A stretch of 52,557 bases of DNA from an uncultured Flavobacteriales bacterium (lineage in GTDB: Bacteria; Bacteroidota; Bacteroidia; Flavobacteriales_D; Crocinitomicaceae), in NCBI GenBank assembly GCA_913059205.1, contig CAJXRM010000008.1:1-52557 (forward strand). The letters run 5' to 3'. The position numbers and the translations under genes were made by a program. Under the pieces are notes generated by a model. The model did no database searches. It was not told where the DNA came from and worked only from the letters and a program-made list of their open reading frames with translations. Of the stretch, positions 23,884 through 32,780 are shown in pieces (the first letter of the stretch is position 1; every line of letters starts with the position of its first letter).

Positions 23884-25473
23884 TTAAGATATCACTTCAG
23901 CATTTTCAATATCATCATCACCTTTATCCTTTTTTCTTGGTTTAGAAGGTGCTTGTTTAGGAGCTGAAGGTGGTGTTGGTTGTGGAATTGGTCCTTTATC
24001 TTGAGATTTGGCCAAGAATTCAGGAAGTTCAAGACCCGCCATTTGAAATAATTCATTTAATGGTGGAACGCTTTTCATTAATCCAGAAACAAAGTTGGCC
24101 GTTGAACCACCATTTTCTCCGTTGTTTCCAGAATCCCAAACAGTAACTTTATCAATTTTGATGTTTTTCACCGCATCAACTTGTGTTCGAACTAACTCTG
24201 GAAGTTTCTCAATTAACAACAACTGGAATGCTTTGTTCGGATCGCCGCCCGCAGCTTTTACTACACGGTCGTATCCGTCAGCTTGCTTTGTAAGAATTTC
24301 GTGTAATCCTTTTGCTTCTGCTTCCATTTTAGCAAAAATCGCATCTGCTTCACCTTTGGCATTCTCTCTGATTCGTTCTGCTTCGGCTTGTGCGTCAATA
24401 ATCGCACGTTGTTTAGCAATTTCTGCCGGAACGATTACGTTCGCTTGTTGCGTTGCTCTTTCTCTTTCCTTACGCGCTGTTTCAGCTTTTTGTTCAGCGA
24501 TGTACGATTCCTCCAAAGCTTTTGCTTGTTGAACCTTTTCTGCAGTAACTGCCAATTTCAATGATTCAGCTTCTTTTTCACGACGTTTCGCATCTGAGTT
24601 GGCAATATTAATTTTAGCCTCGTTTTCTCCCTGGACAGCAATTGCATTCGCTTCAGAAGTTTTTATACGTGTATCTCTTTCCGCATCTGCTTTTCCAATT
24701 GCCTCTTCCTTATTTGCCATGGCAATGCTGACTTCTCTGTCTTTTTGAGTTACAGCAATTTTAACGTCACGCTCTCTGTATGTTTCAGCAATTTGTACAT
24801 CTTTTTCACGATCTGCAATCGCCTTTCCAGTCTCTCCAATTTTTTCTTGTTGAGCCACAGAAATTTTCGCATCATTGATTGCTTTCGCAGCAGCCTCTTT
24901 TCCTAAAGCTTCAATATATCCAGACTCGTCTTTAATATCAGTAACGTTTACGTTGATCAGTTTAAGTCCGATTTTCTTTAATTCGTTATCGATATTCTTT
25001 GAGATATTGTCTAAGAATTTATCACGATCGGTATTGATTTCCTCAATGGTCATTGTTGCAATAACCAAACGCAATTGACCGAAAAGAATATCTTTTGCCA
25101 ATTCTTGAATTTGATCAGGCGTCAATCCTAACAAACGCTCAGCTGCATTTCCCATTGTGTCATCATCTGTTGAGATGGCAATGGTAAAACGACAAGGGAC
25201 ATCAACACGAATGTTTTGTCTACTCAAGGCGTTTGTAAGATTTGCTTCTATTGAAATTGGTTTTAAATCTAAATACGCATAATCTTGAATTACGGGCCAA
25301 ATGAACGCACCTCCGCCGTGCACGCATCGAGCTGAAGTTCCGCCTGTTCGGCCGTAGATAACGAGTATTTTATCGGATGGACATCTTTTATATCGCGAGA
25401 CTAACGCCGCAATTGTGATGAAGAAAACGACTGCCCCAACGGCAATCAACATTAATGGTGATGATAAATCCAT
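23884..25473 (-). CDS. Flotillin-like SPFH domain protein
   Basis: This is 529 residues. An N-terminal membrane helix (LMLIAVGAVVFFITIAAL) is followed by the SPFH/band-7 domain (residues ~28-200; ILVIYGRTGGTSARCVHGGGAF, VPCRFTIAIS, LKLINVNVTDIKDESGY). A long Ala/Glu-rich coiled coil with EAEAxR-type repeats (~200-400) and a Pro/Lys-rich tail complete it. It belongs to the flotillin/YuaG/YqiK group, which organises ordered membrane domains. It follows the NfeD-like gene by 7 bases, the usual flotillin-NfeD pairing. A strong terminator follows. The name floA/floT is not assigned because orthology cannot be shown here. Confidence 0.94.
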   Translation of the reverse strand: MDLSSPLMLIAVGAVVFFITIAALVSRYKRCPSDKILVIYGRTGGTSARCVHGGGAFIWPVIQDYAYLDLKPISIEANLTNALSRQNIRVDVPCRFTIAISTDDDTMGNAAERLLGLTPDQIQELAKDILFGQLRLVIATMTIEEINTDRDKFLDNISKNIDNELKKIGLKLINVNVTDIKDESGYIEALGKEAAAKAINDAKISVAQQEKIGETGKAIADREKDVQIAETYRERDVKIAVTQKDREVSIAMANKEEAIGKADAERDTRIKTSEANAIAVQGENEAKINIANSDAKRREKEAESLKLAVTAEKVQQAKALEESYIAEQKAETARKERERATQQANVIVPAEIAKQRAIIDAQAEAERIRENAKGEADAIFAKMEAEAKGLHEILTKQADGYDRVVKAAGGDPNKAFQLLLIEKLPELVRTQVDAVKNIKIDKVTVWDSGNNGENGGSTANFVSGLMKSVPPLNELFQMAGLELPEFLAKSQDKGPIPQPTPPSAPKQAPSKPRKKDKGDDDIENAEVIS

Positions 25474-25480
25474 AATTTAT

Positions 25481-26050
25481 TTACTGTAAACGTTCAACAA
25501 TGATTAAGTTGTCACTTTCTATTCCTGTGACGCGGATTAAAATTCCTGTTTCTATTTTATCACCAGTGGTGATTGCATTTAATTCTTTTACTGTTCCACC
25601 AACGCTCACTTGAACAATTCCGGCGCCTGTTTTTTGTTCAGGGATAGTTAAATAAACACTTCCTGTTTTTCCAACACACATGGGAAGTTTAAAGGAATTG
25701 TCTTCTTCCAATTTTTTCAATTGACGAATTATTAGAAAGAATAATAACAAGAAAATTACACCAATTACAAAAGCTACTGATCCTAGTATAAACTTGTTTG
25801 GAATAGTAGAGTAGAATGAAATTCCACCCCAGCTAAACCCTAGTAAGAAGTTAATTAAATTTCGAAAGCTAAACAGTTGAAATGGAGTGTCACCTGAAGA
25901 AGTGTCACCATCAAAATCTGCGTCTAATCCATCTGTACTGTCCAACCCAACAAATGTCATGATGGCTTGAATCAAAAAAATCAATGAAACGGGTAAAGCG
26001 ATGAACCAGTATGTGCGTAGCATCGGTTCGAGGTTAGTCAAAAAATCCAT
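25481..26050 (-). CDS. NfeD/YuaF-like membrane protein, flotillin partner
   Basis: This is 189 residues. There are three hydrophobic segments (WFIALPVSLIFLIQAIM, FLLGFSWGGISFYS, FILGSVAFVIGVIFLLLFFLII), with an Asp-rich loop (LDADFDGDTSSGD) after the first. The C-terminal OB-fold-like domain is at residues ~118-189 (CVGKTGSVYLTIPEQKTGAG, ATTGDKIETGILIRVTGIES). This is the YuaF/NfeD-short type encoded with flotillins, thought to help organise or regulate them. It is first in the two-gene operon. A weak -7 box (TATTTTTA, minus) lies just upstream of the start. Confidence 0.9.
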   Translation of the reverse strand: MDFLTNLEPMLRTYWFIALPVSLIFLIQAIMTFVGLDSTDGLDADFDGDTSSGDTPFQLFSFRNLINFLLGFSWGGISFYSTIPNKFILGSVAFVIGVIFLLLFFLIIRQLKKLEEDNSFKLPMCVGKTGSVYLTIPEQKTGAGIVQVSVGGTVKELNAITTGDKIETGILIRVTGIESDNLIIVERLQ

Positions 26051-26146
26051 GCACTAAAAATAGACAAAACAATTTTTGAATTCACATACGTTTATAAAAA
26101 TGAATTGAATTGTTGAAAACTATTGAAGTTTGTGTGGGAATAGTGA

Positions 26147-26683
26147 CTACATCACTTTTTTATACCATTTCTTATATCCCTTATCTTTTGAAATAGATTT
26201 TACTTGCGCAGGAGTCGGGTAGGCAAATTCTTTTTTGCAAGGTTCATTGTCTTCACCATAATAATCATAAGGAACGACATTGAAAAATGGTGTCGCCATT
26301 TTTCTTTCTGGGTGTAAAGTCCACGTATAATTCATAAAAATCACCTCATTCATTTCTGATTCTGTCGGAGCGATAAGTTCATTGACATCAGGACCATCTT
26401 CACCATAAAACACTCCTGCAATAATTAAACTGTTGGCTCTTACTGAAAAGAACGCATCGTCCCATTCACAAGGAACTATCTCCGTAGAAACTACTTTGAG
26501 CAAATGAACAGTTGTAGCATACTCGCCTGAATTGTTGCAGCAATCGCAATAATCAAATATATACGGATTTTTCTCTAGTTCAACTACAATTGCTTCTGCT
26601 TCTTGATAGGTTAAATTGTCCCAAGCATCGGCTAGAGAGACTTGACTAATGAAAAGAGTGAATAGAAGATAGATGTACTTCAT
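26147..26683 (-). CDS. Secreted hypothetical protein
   Basis: This is 178 residues from ATG 26683. Signal peptide MKYIYLLFTLFISQVSLA. The mature part is acidic with a Cys cluster (IFDYCDCCNNSGEYA) that could bind metal or form disulfides, then VRANSLIIAGVFYGEDGPD and a C-terminal YPTPAQVKSISKDKGYKKW. No family is recognised. The gene is monocistronic between the NfeD gene (same strand) and the divergent cca gene. Confidence 0.72.
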   Translation of the reverse strand: MKYIYLLFTLFISQVSLADAWDNLTYQEAEAIVVELEKNPYIFDYCDCCNNSGEYATTVHLLKVVSTEIVPCEWDDAFFSVRANSLIIAGVFYGEDGPDVNELIAPTESEMNEVIFMNYTWTLHPERKMATPFFNVVPYDYYGEDNEPCKKEFAYPTPAQVKSISKDKGYKKWYKKVM

Positions 26684-26784
26684 AATATTGGTTTTTTGAT
26701 TAGCGAATGTACAAAAAAACAGAAGTTAAAATAAGCTTCGTTTAATTTCCAATAAATTGAGAAATACAAATCCTAAGAAATTGG

Positions 26785-26792
26785 TATCTTTG
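26785..26792 (+). promoter_or_regulatory. -7 box of the cca operon, near-leaderless
   Basis: TATCTTTG is a full match to TAnnTTTG and lies 8 bases before ATG 26801, so the 5' leader can be only a few bases. Confidence 0.75.
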
Positions 26793-26800
26793 CACCCGCT

Positions 26801-28222
26801 ATGGCAATAAATTTAAGTCAACATCTCACTCACCCGGTTTTTAAAGTCGCGTCAGAAATTGTTACCGAAAAAGGGTTGCAGGCTTATGTTATTGGTGGTT
26901 ATGTGCGTGACTTACTCCTTGAGCGACCTTCAAAGGATATTGACATTGTCGTTATTGGAAACGGATTGGAATTAGCAAAAGCGTGTGCTGAAAAGTTACG
27001 TGTGAAGAAGGTGTCTTTATTTGAAAGCTTTGGAACGGCGCAGTTTATTTACAAGGATTTAGATGTTGAGTTTGTTGGTGCTCGGAAGGAATCATATAGA
27101 AAAGATTCACGTAAACCTATTGTTGAAGATGGTTCGTTAGAAGACGATCAAAACCGAAGAGATTTCACGATCAATGCAATGGCGCTTAGTTTACACAAAG
27201 ATAATTTCGGTGAATTAATTGATCCCTTTAATGGAATGGACGACCTTGAAAAAGGAATTCTTCGAACGCCATTAGATCCGGATACTACGTATTCGGACGA
27301 TCCTTTGCGAATGATGCGAGCAGTTCGGTTTGCTGCACAATTGAATTTTAAGATAGAACCTAGCAGCTTGCTTTCTATTAAAAACAATGCTGAGCGACTA
27401 ATTATAATATCAAAGGAACGTATTACGGATGAGGTGAACAAAATTATTTTATGCGATAAACCCTCTCGTGGATTTGATTTGTTGTTTTCAACGCATTTGT
27501 TACACCAATTTTTTCCTGAAATGGTTGCGCTTTATGGCGTTGAAACGCGAAATGGAAAGTCGCACAAAGATAATTTTTACCATACAATTGAAGTCTTAGA
27601 TAATATTTGTGAAACAACGGATGATTTATGGTTGCGTTGGGCTGCAATTATGCACGACATAGCAAAACCACCTACAAAGCGTTTCGATAATAGAGTGGGT
27701 TGGACCTTTCATGGACATGAAGATGTTGGTGCGCGAATGGTTCCGAAAATATTCGCTCGAATGAAACTTCCTTTAGATGCTAAAATGAAGTACGTTCAAA
27801 AAATGGTTCGTTTGCATTTACGTCCAATAGCTTTAGTGAAAGGTTTTGTTACAGATTCAGCCGTTCGTCGATTGTTATCGGACGCGGAAGACGATGTCGA
27901 TGATTTAATGAAACTGTGTAACGCAGATATTACTTCGAAAAACGAACACAAAGTAAAGAAGTACAAAGAGAATTTTGAAATTGTAAAAGCAAAGCTGTTA
28001 ACAGTTGAAGAAAAAGACCGAATTCGCAACTTTCAACCGCCAGTTTCAGGTCAGTTGATCATGGAAACATTTGGTTTGGAACCGTGCGCGGCAGTTGGAA
28101 AATTAAAGGAAATAATAAAAGAAGCCATTTTGGAAGGTGAAATTCAAAACGATGAAGAGGAAGCATATCAATTTATGCTGAAACTGGGTAAAGAAATGGG
28201 ACTTGAAACTATTAAAGATTAA
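26801..28222 (+). CDS. cca: CCA tRNA nucleotidyltransferase with HD domain
   Basis: This is 473 residues. The class II nucleotidyltransferase core has GGYVRDLLLERPSKDIDIV (residues 32-50; catalytic Asp46 and Asp48), then DQNRRDFTINAMA and DPLRMMRAVRFAAQL. An HD phosphohydrolase domain carries MHDIAKPPTK (His285-Asp286). The enzyme adds CCA to tRNA 3' ends from CTP and ATP, and the HD part probably trims cyclic phosphates. The activity is needed here because the tRNA-Pro gene at 32616 does not encode CCA. It leads an operon running to 30852 with gaps of 33 bases or less. Confidence 0.96.
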   Translation: MAINLSQHLTHPVFKVASEIVTEKGLQAYVIGGYVRDLLLERPSKDIDIVVIGNGLELAKACAEKLRVKKVSLFESFGTAQFIYKDLDVEFVGARKESYRKDSRKPIVEDGSLEDDQNRRDFTINAMALSLHKDNFGELIDPFNGMDDLEKGILRTPLDPDTTYSDDPLRMMRAVRFAAQLNFKIEPSSLLSIKNNAERLIIISKERITDEVNKIILCDKPSRGFDLLFSTHLLHQFFPEMVALYGVETRNGKSHKDNFYHTIEVLDNICETTDDLWLRWAAIMHDIAKPPTKRFDNRVGWTFHGHEDVGARMVPKIFARMKLPLDAKMKYVQKMVRLHLRPIALVKGFVTDSAVRRLLSDAEDDVDDLMKLCNADITSKNEHKVKKYKENFEIVKAKLLTVEEKDRIRNFQPPVSGQLIMETFGLEPCAAVGKLKEIIKEAILEGEIQNDEEEAYQFMLKLGKEMGLETIKD

Positions 28223-28255
28223 CTCCGTATTTATTCGGACACAGAGATTACAAAG

Positions 28256-28789
28256 ATGGCAGGATTAAAATTTAGAGTTTTATTGGACTCAAAGGATAAA
28301 AACGAAGTTTTTAGAGATATTTTAATTAGTGATAAAGCAGATTTTGAATCGTTTTACAAAGCTATTCTAGATGCGTATGGATTCACATCGGATCAAATGG
28401 CATCCTTTTACATGTCGAACGACAGTTGGGACAAAGGGTTTGAAATCAGTTTGTTTGACATGTCATTTGGTGAGGATCCTGATCAAATTTTGCCAGGAGT
28501 TATGCATTCTTCGATAATAGGAAGTTTTATTCAAGAGTCGGATCAAAAAATTATTTTGGTACACGATTTTTTACGTATGTGGATTTTCTTAATCGAGTTA
28601 ATTGGATATACAGAAGATACTCCCGAATATCCAAAAACAATATTGACTGTTGGAAATGCACCAGCCGAAGATTCTAAACCAGCCGAAAGTGAAGATTTGC
28701 AATTCGAAACGGAAAGCGATGTGGATGGGTTTGATGAAGATGAAGATGAGTTTGGTTTTGGTGATTACGACGACGAATACGACTATTGA
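28256..28789 (+). CDS. Plasmid pRiA4b ORF-3-like protein
   Basis: This is 177 residues. LKFRVLLDSKDKNEVFRDI, then FESFYKAILDAYGFTSDQMASFY and QKIILVHDFLRMWIFLIELIG match the pRiA4b ORF-3/IS1096-passenger fold (PF07929). The last ~45 residues are strongly acidic (DLQFETESDVDGFDEDED). Despite the family name there is no transposon here; chromosomal copies next to cca are usual in Bacteroidota. The biochemical function is unknown. It lies 33 bases after cca and 2 bases before the methyltransferase start. Confidence 0.87.
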   Translation: MAGLKFRVLLDSKDKNEVFRDILISDKADFESFYKAILDAYGFTSDQMASFYMSNDSWDKGFEISLFDMSFGEDPDQILPGVMHSSIIGSFIQESDQKIILVHDFLRMWIFLIELIGYTEDTPEYPKTILTVGNAPAEDSKPAESEDLQFETESDVDGFDEDEDEFGFGDYDDEYDY

Positions 28790-28791
28790 TC

Positions 28792-29505
28792 ATGTCAACT
28801 GACAAAAAAGACCCAATGGGTCAAGCCATTGTAGATTACGCTAAAAGCAAAGTGAACAAGGATATTATCGTTGTTTCAGAAATCTGCGATGATGATGTAA
28901 TTCCTTCCGAATACTTGTTTCGTACGTACGATGAAATGCCAAAAATTGAACAATTGGCATTGGACCGATGCACTGGTAAAATTTTAGATGTAGGGGCTGG
29001 AGCAGGAATTCACGCCAACTATTTATTGGAGAAAGGAGCAGATGTTTCGTGTATTGATATCAGCGAACTTTCTGTGAATCATTTGAAAGAACAAAAGATT
29101 AGAGCACGCCAATTGAATTTCTTCAATCTTGAGGAAGAACAATACGATACTTTGTTGTTTTTGATGAATGGTCTAGGAATTGCAGGGAAGCTCTCAAATT
29201 TGGAGTTTACCTTGTTAAAAGCAAAGTCACATTTAGCTAAAAACGGGAAAATCCTTTGCGATTCATCCGACATAAAGTATCTTTATGAAGACGATGAAGG
29301 CGGTTATTGGATCGATTTAAACGCTGGTTATTATGGTGATTTCAGATTTCAAATGCTATACGATGGTCATGCCTCAGATTGGTTTGATTGGTTGTATGTC
29401 GATTTCGAAACGCTGAAAGCTACTGCGGAAAAAGTTGGGTTTGAGGTAGAATTAATTCACGAAGAAGATCAGCACTATTTGGCTGAACTAAAAGTAAAAT
29501 TGTAA
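28792..29505 (+). CDS. Class I SAM-dependent methyltransferase
   Basis: This is 237 residues from ATG 28792, two bases after the previous stop. Motif I is GKILDVGAGAGIHANYL (residues ~64-80) with the acidic ribose-binding CIDIS after strand 2, and a Rossmann pattern continues through YDTLLFLMNGLGIAG and LAKNGKILCDSS. The N-terminal ~55 residues are a helical cap (FRTYDEMPKIEQLAL). The substrate is unknown; the cca operon context hints at RNA or small molecules, but that is speculation. Confidence 0.9.
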   Translation: MSTDKKDPMGQAIVDYAKSKVNKDIIVVSEICDDDVIPSEYLFRTYDEMPKIEQLALDRCTGKILDVGAGAGIHANYLLEKGADVSCIDISELSVNHLKEQKIRARQLNFFNLEEEQYDTLLFLMNGLGIAGKLSNLEFTLLKAKSHLAKNGKILCDSSDIKYLYEDDEGGYWIDLNAGYYGDFRFQMLYDGHASDWFDWLYVDFETLKATAEKVGFEVELIHEEDQHYLAELKVKL

Positions 29506-29506
29506 A

Positions 29507-30412
29507 ATGAGATTTTCAATTCAAAGAGCTAGAACTATAACAGCATTTTTCAGCTTTTTTCTTCATGTTATATCGGTATTCGGACAAAATAAAGTCACCG
29601 AATTTCCGATGGTTAAAAGTTCCCTTTTGTGGAAGATTTCTGGTCCAGAAGTAAAAGGAGATTCGTATCTTTTTGGAACGATGCACTTGATTGAGAAAGA
29701 GTATTTCATTTTCCCTAAAAAACTCGAAAAGCAAGTCAAGAAAACTGATGTGTTAGTAATGGAATTGGCTGGATTACCGAATCAAATGGAAGCGACTGGC
29801 TATGTAATGCTGAAGGAAGGTTCTTTTTTCGATTATTTCACGCAGGAAGAAACAGATAGCATTTTTATGTGGGCGAAAGATAAATTTGGCATGGGAGAAG
29901 AGACCTTTCGAAAGTCATTCTCAAAGATGAAACCGTTTGCTGTGACACAATTGGGAGTTCAATTGCATTTTATAGGCAAAACAGAGTCGTATGAAATGTC
30001 CTTTGAAAAAATAGCGAAAGAGCATAACGTAACCATTAAAGGATTGGAAACTATCGCTGAACAAATGGCATTATTCGACAACTTAACGAAGGAGCAACAA
30101 GCATCAATGGTTATGGAGAATATTCGAACTGGCGACGAAGCAATAGAATTAATAAAGCGAATGCAGATAACTTACACGACTCAGGAAATTGATGAGTTGT
30201 ATCAATTGATTCAATCTGAAGGTGGTGTGATAAGCGAGGAACAAGGGAAGTTTTTGGATGATCGAAATGAAAATTGGATCCCACAAATTAAATCATTTGT
30301 AAAAGAAAATAACGCGTTTATTGCGGTAGGAGCAGGACATTTAGGAGGTCCGAACGGTGTTATTCGTTTGTTGGAAAAAGAAGGATATACATTAACGCCA
30401 GTAGTTTTATGA
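29507..30412 (+). CDS. TraB/GumN family protein
   Basis: This is 301 residues with a signal peptide (FFSFFLHVISVFGQ). The two signature motifs of the TraB/GumN/Tiki fold are present: YLFGTMHLIEKEYF (residues ~55-68) and AVGAGHLGGPNGVIRLLEKEGY (~275-296), with ETIAEQMALFDNLTKEQQ in between. Related Tiki proteins are metal-dependent proteases; bacterial members are periplasmic and poorly known. It starts one base after the methyltransferase stop and overlaps the FKBP gene start by 4 bases. Confidence 0.92.
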   Translation: MRFSIQRARTITAFFSFFLHVISVFGQNKVTEFPMVKSSLLWKISGPEVKGDSYLFGTMHLIEKEYFIFPKKLEKQVKKTDVLVMELAGLPNQMEATGYVMLKEGSFFDYFTQEETDSIFMWAKDKFGMGEETFRKSFSKMKPFAVTQLGVQLHFIGKTESYEMSFEKIAKEHNVTIKGLETIAEQMALFDNLTKEQQASMVMENIRTGDEAIELIKRMQITYTTQEIDELYQLIQSEGGVISEEQGKFLDDRNENWIPQIKSFVKENNAFIAVGAGHLGGPNGVIRLLEKEGYTLTPVVL

Positions 30413-30852
30413 AAATAGTTTTAACACTTTTAGGTTTGCTGTTTCTTTCAGGATGTAGCACGTATTCAGAAGAAGATAAGCTGAGCTTTGATGATGAGAT
30501 TGAAAACTATTTGAGAGAGAACAATAAGGCGTGTGAACGATCATCATCCGGCTTGTATTATTCGATCCTTGAGCAAGGTGAAGGGAGAAAAATCAAGTAT
30601 GGTGATAGAGTTTCGTTCACTTACAAAGGAGAATTGTTAGACGGAACAGTTTTCGATAATCAATCTAAACCAATTGAATTTGATGTTGATATTTTAATTG
30701 CTGCTTGGAAGGAGACCATGCTGATGTTAAATGAAGGAGGGAAAGCCTTTATAGTTTCACCGCCTCATTTGGGTTATGGGACTCATGAACTTGAGGGTAT
30801 TCCACCAAATTCGATTCTCGTTTATACATTGAAAGTTGAGCTGGTAAAATAA
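30409..30852 (+). CDS. FKBP-type peptidyl-prolyl isomerase lipoprotein
   Basis: This is 147 residues. MKIVLTLLGLLFLSGC has a lipobox with Cys16. The FKBP domain is at residues ~50-147 (GLYYSILEQGEGRKIKYGD, TYKGELLDGTVFDNQ, AWKETMLMLNEGGKAFIVSP, HLGYGTHELEGIPPNSILVYTLKVEL), retaining most core residues. It should assist proline isomerisation of envelope proteins. GldI of gliding bacteria is an FKBP lipoprotein, but orthology is not claimed. It is the last gene of the cca operon, with a 4-base overlap to TraB/GumN. Confidence 0.93.
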   Translation: MKIVLTLLGLLFLSGCSTYSEEDKLSFDDEIENYLRENNKACERSSSGLYYSILEQGEGRKIKYGDRVSFTYKGELLDGTVFDNQSKPIEFDVDILIAAWKETMLMLNEGGKAFIVSPPHLGYGTHELEGIPPNSILVYTLKVELVK

Positions 30853-30908
30853 GGAAGTAACCTTGATTTATTGTTGTATATTTCTAAATAATTTACACAA
30901 AACATCCT

Positions 30909-31586
30909 ATGAGAACACTATTGATTGTTTGGTCTTTTCTGCTTGTCAGCCTGGCCTATTCTCAAAATGAACAAACAGATATTTTTAAGGAAATAACAAG
31001 GGAGATAAAATTGCCGTTTGTTACTCCTGACGAGTTGCCAAGTGTAGGAGTAATGGCTGATGAAGAAAGTCACTACACGGAAGACGAAAAAGTGAAAGAA
31101 GAACTCGCCAAGAACGCTCGTTTGTATCCAGATATTACTGAAAAAATGTTGAAGACGCTGGGAGAAGATTCTGAGTTAGCTGTTTCAAATTGTATGATGA
31201 ACGGTTTTGGGAAATTTCGAATTGGGGATCTCCAGTACATAATGCTTATCGCAACTGGAATTGATGAGTATAGTGGTTTTCCATACGAGTCTTTAGTTAT
31301 TGTTGCACTGTACAAAGGTTTTCATTATGAGGATGAACTGTATGTGAAGTACGACATCTCTTTTGATGAGTTGGATGAATTTGGAGACTCAAAATTTTCG
31401 TTGACATTGGCCAGTAGTAAAATCGAAGCAAAAGAGGGGACATTATTCATTACAACTACAGAGGACTTTAGCAAAGAATTTATTGGTGCCGAAGAGTCGA
31501 CTATATTGGAAGAGAAAACAACTGTTAACCATTTTAAATTTGTTCTTCCAGATGGATATTTTGATCTTTTTAAGATTGAAAATTAG
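30909..31586 (+). CDS. Secreted hypothetical protein
   Basis: This is 225 residues from ATG 30909. Signal peptide MRTLLIVWSFLLVSLAYSQ. The mature part is acidic with EESHYTEDEKVKEELAKNA, ELAVSNCMMNGFGKFRIGD and a strand-rich C-terminal half (SLVIVALYKGFHYEDELYV, LTLASSKIEAKEGTLFITT). No family is recognised. TATATTTC, one mismatch from the -7 consensus, lies about 25 bases upstream, so it is probably a separate transcript from the cca operon. Confidence 0.72.
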   Translation: MRTLLIVWSFLLVSLAYSQNEQTDIFKEITREIKLPFVTPDELPSVGVMADEESHYTEDEKVKEELAKNARLYPDITEKMLKTLGEDSELAVSNCMMNGFGKFRIGDLQYIMLIATGIDEYSGFPYESLVIVALYKGFHYEDELYVKYDISFDELDEFGDSKFSLTLASSKIEAKEGTLFITTTEDFSKEFIGAEESTILEEKTTVNHFKFVLPDGYFDLFKIEN

Positions 31587-31637
31587 ATTTAGTAATTAAT
31601 AAATGAAAATCTTATTCAATTAAAACCAAGAATTTTT

Positions 31638-31645
31638 TACTTTTG
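31638..31645 (+). promoter_or_regulatory. -7 box of sucD
   Basis: TACTTTTG is a full match to TAnnTTTG, 38 bases before ATG 31684, giving a leader of roughly 30 bases. Confidence 0.7.
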
Positions 31646-31683
31646 GGAACGATTGATTAAATAGTTCGAAAAAAACAACAACA

Positions 31684-32562
31684 ATGAGTGTATTAGTAAA
31701 TAAAGATTCAAAAGTAATTGTTCAAGGGTTTACAGGAAGTGAAGGAACGTTTCACGCTGGTCAAATGATTGAATACGGTACAAATGTAGTAGGTGGAGTT
31801 ACTCCTGGAAAAGGTGGTACAACTCACTTGGATAGACCGGTTTTTAATACAGTTTCAGATGCTGTTGCACAAAAAGGTGCTGATACTTCTATTATTTTCG
31901 TTCCGCCAGCTTTTGCTGCCGATGCGATTATGGAAGCTGCAAACGCAGGAATTAAAGTAATCATTTGTATTACTGAAGGTATTCCAGTTAATGATATGGT
32001 AAAAGCAAAAGAGTATATTTCTCAATACGATTGCCGTTTAATTGGGCCTAACTGTCCAGGAGTTATTACTGCTGGTGAAGCTAAAGTTGGTATTATGCCA
32101 GGTTTCGTTTTCAAAAAAGGAAAAATTGGAATTGTTTCTAAATCAGGAACGTTAACATATGAAGCAGCGGATCAGGTAGCGAAAGCAGGATTAGGTATTA
32201 CAACTGCAATCGGTATCGGTGGTGATCCAATCATTGGAACAACAACTAAAGAAGCAGTTGAGCTATTGATGAATGACCCAGAAACTGAAGGAATTGTTAT
32301 GATTGGTGAAATTGGAGGTAATCTTGAGGCTACTGCAGCACGTTGGATTAAAGAAAATTCAAGAAAACCAGTTGTTGGATTTATTGCTGGAGAAACTGCT
32401 CCTAAAGGTCGTACAATGGGTCACGCTGGTGCAATAGTTGGTGGTGATGATGATACTGCAGAAGCAAAGAAAAGAATTATGAGAGAGTGTGGAATTCACG
32501 TAGTGGATTCTCCAGCTCAAATTGGTGCTAAAATGGCTGAGGTAATTGGCGTTACGGCATAA
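31684..32562 (+). CDS. sucD: Succinate-CoA ligase, alpha subunit
   Basis: This is 292 residues, full length for the family. [20 protein letters not shown] and [19 protein letters not shown] form the CoA-binding domain. IGPNCPGVI and [13 protein letters not shown] are typical, and [13 protein letters not shown] carries the phosphorylated His247. With the beta subunit (not in this window) it makes succinate and ATP or GTP from succinyl-CoA in the citric acid cycle. As in many Bacteroidota, sucD is not adjacent to sucC. It has its own promoter and a strong terminator. Confidence 0.98.
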   Translation: MSVLVNKDSKVIVQGFTGSEGTFHAGQMIEYGTNVVGGVTPGKGGTTHLDRPVFNTVSDAVAQKGADTSIIFVPPAFAADAIMEAANAGIKVIICITEGIPVNDMVKAKEYISQYDCRLIGPNCPGVITAGEAKVGIMPGFVFKKGKIGIVSKSGTLTYEAADQVAKAGLGITTAIGIGGDPIIGTTTKEAVELLMNDPETEGIVMIGEIGGNLEATAARWIKENSRKPVVGFIAGETAPKGRTMGHAGAIVGGDDDTAEAKKRIMRECGIHVVDSPAQIGAKMAEVIGVTA

Positions 32563-32580
32563 TCACACTTAAATTATTAA

Positions 32581-32615
32581 AAAGGTTCTTGCTGCGAAGT
32601 AAGAACCTTTTTTTT
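32581..32615 (+). terminator. Intrinsic terminator of sucD
   Basis: AAAGGTTCTT (32581-32590) and AAGAACCTTT (32601-32610) form a stem followed by a T-run to 32615. The tRNA gene begins at the next base. Confidence 0.92.
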
Positions 32616-32688
32616 CGGGATGTAGCTCAGTTGGTAGAGTACTCGTCTGGGGGGCGAGAAGTCGCAAGTTCAAGTCTTGTCATCCCGA
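32616..32688 (+). tRNA. tRNA-Pro (anticodon GGG)
   Basis: A complete cloverleaf folds: acceptor CGGGATG/CATCCCG, D arm GCTC/GAGT with loop AGTTGGTA, anticodon arm CTCGT/GCGAG with loop CTGGGGG (anticodon GGG at 32649-32651), T arm GCAAG/CTTGT with loop TTCAAGT, and discriminator A at 32688. The 3' CCA is not encoded (CTC follows), so it depends on the CCA-adding enzyme. It abuts the sucD terminator. Hairpin repeats follow, and no tRNA neighbours are seen. Confidence 0.95.
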
Positions 32689-32702
32689 CTCTTTCGGCTT
32701 TG

Positions 32703-32746
32703 CGGACTTACCGTCCGAGCGTCAATCTTCAAAAGCTTTCGCTTTT
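32703..32746 (+). repeat. Two-hairpin intergenic repeat after tRNA-Pro
   Basis: Hairpin 1 is CGGAC/GTCCG (32703-32717) with loop TTACC. Hairpin 2 is AAAAGC/GCTTTT (32731-32746) with loop TTTC, preceded by TCTTC as in the other copies. Confidence 0.78.
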
Positions 32747-32780
32747 TCTTCTTGAATGTACAGACTTTCCTTTCGCTTAC

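Noticed and set aside
28256..28789. Transposon passenger gene because of the IS1096/pRiA4b family name
   Set aside because: No transposase or terminal inverted repeats flank it, and it is embedded in a housekeeping operon.
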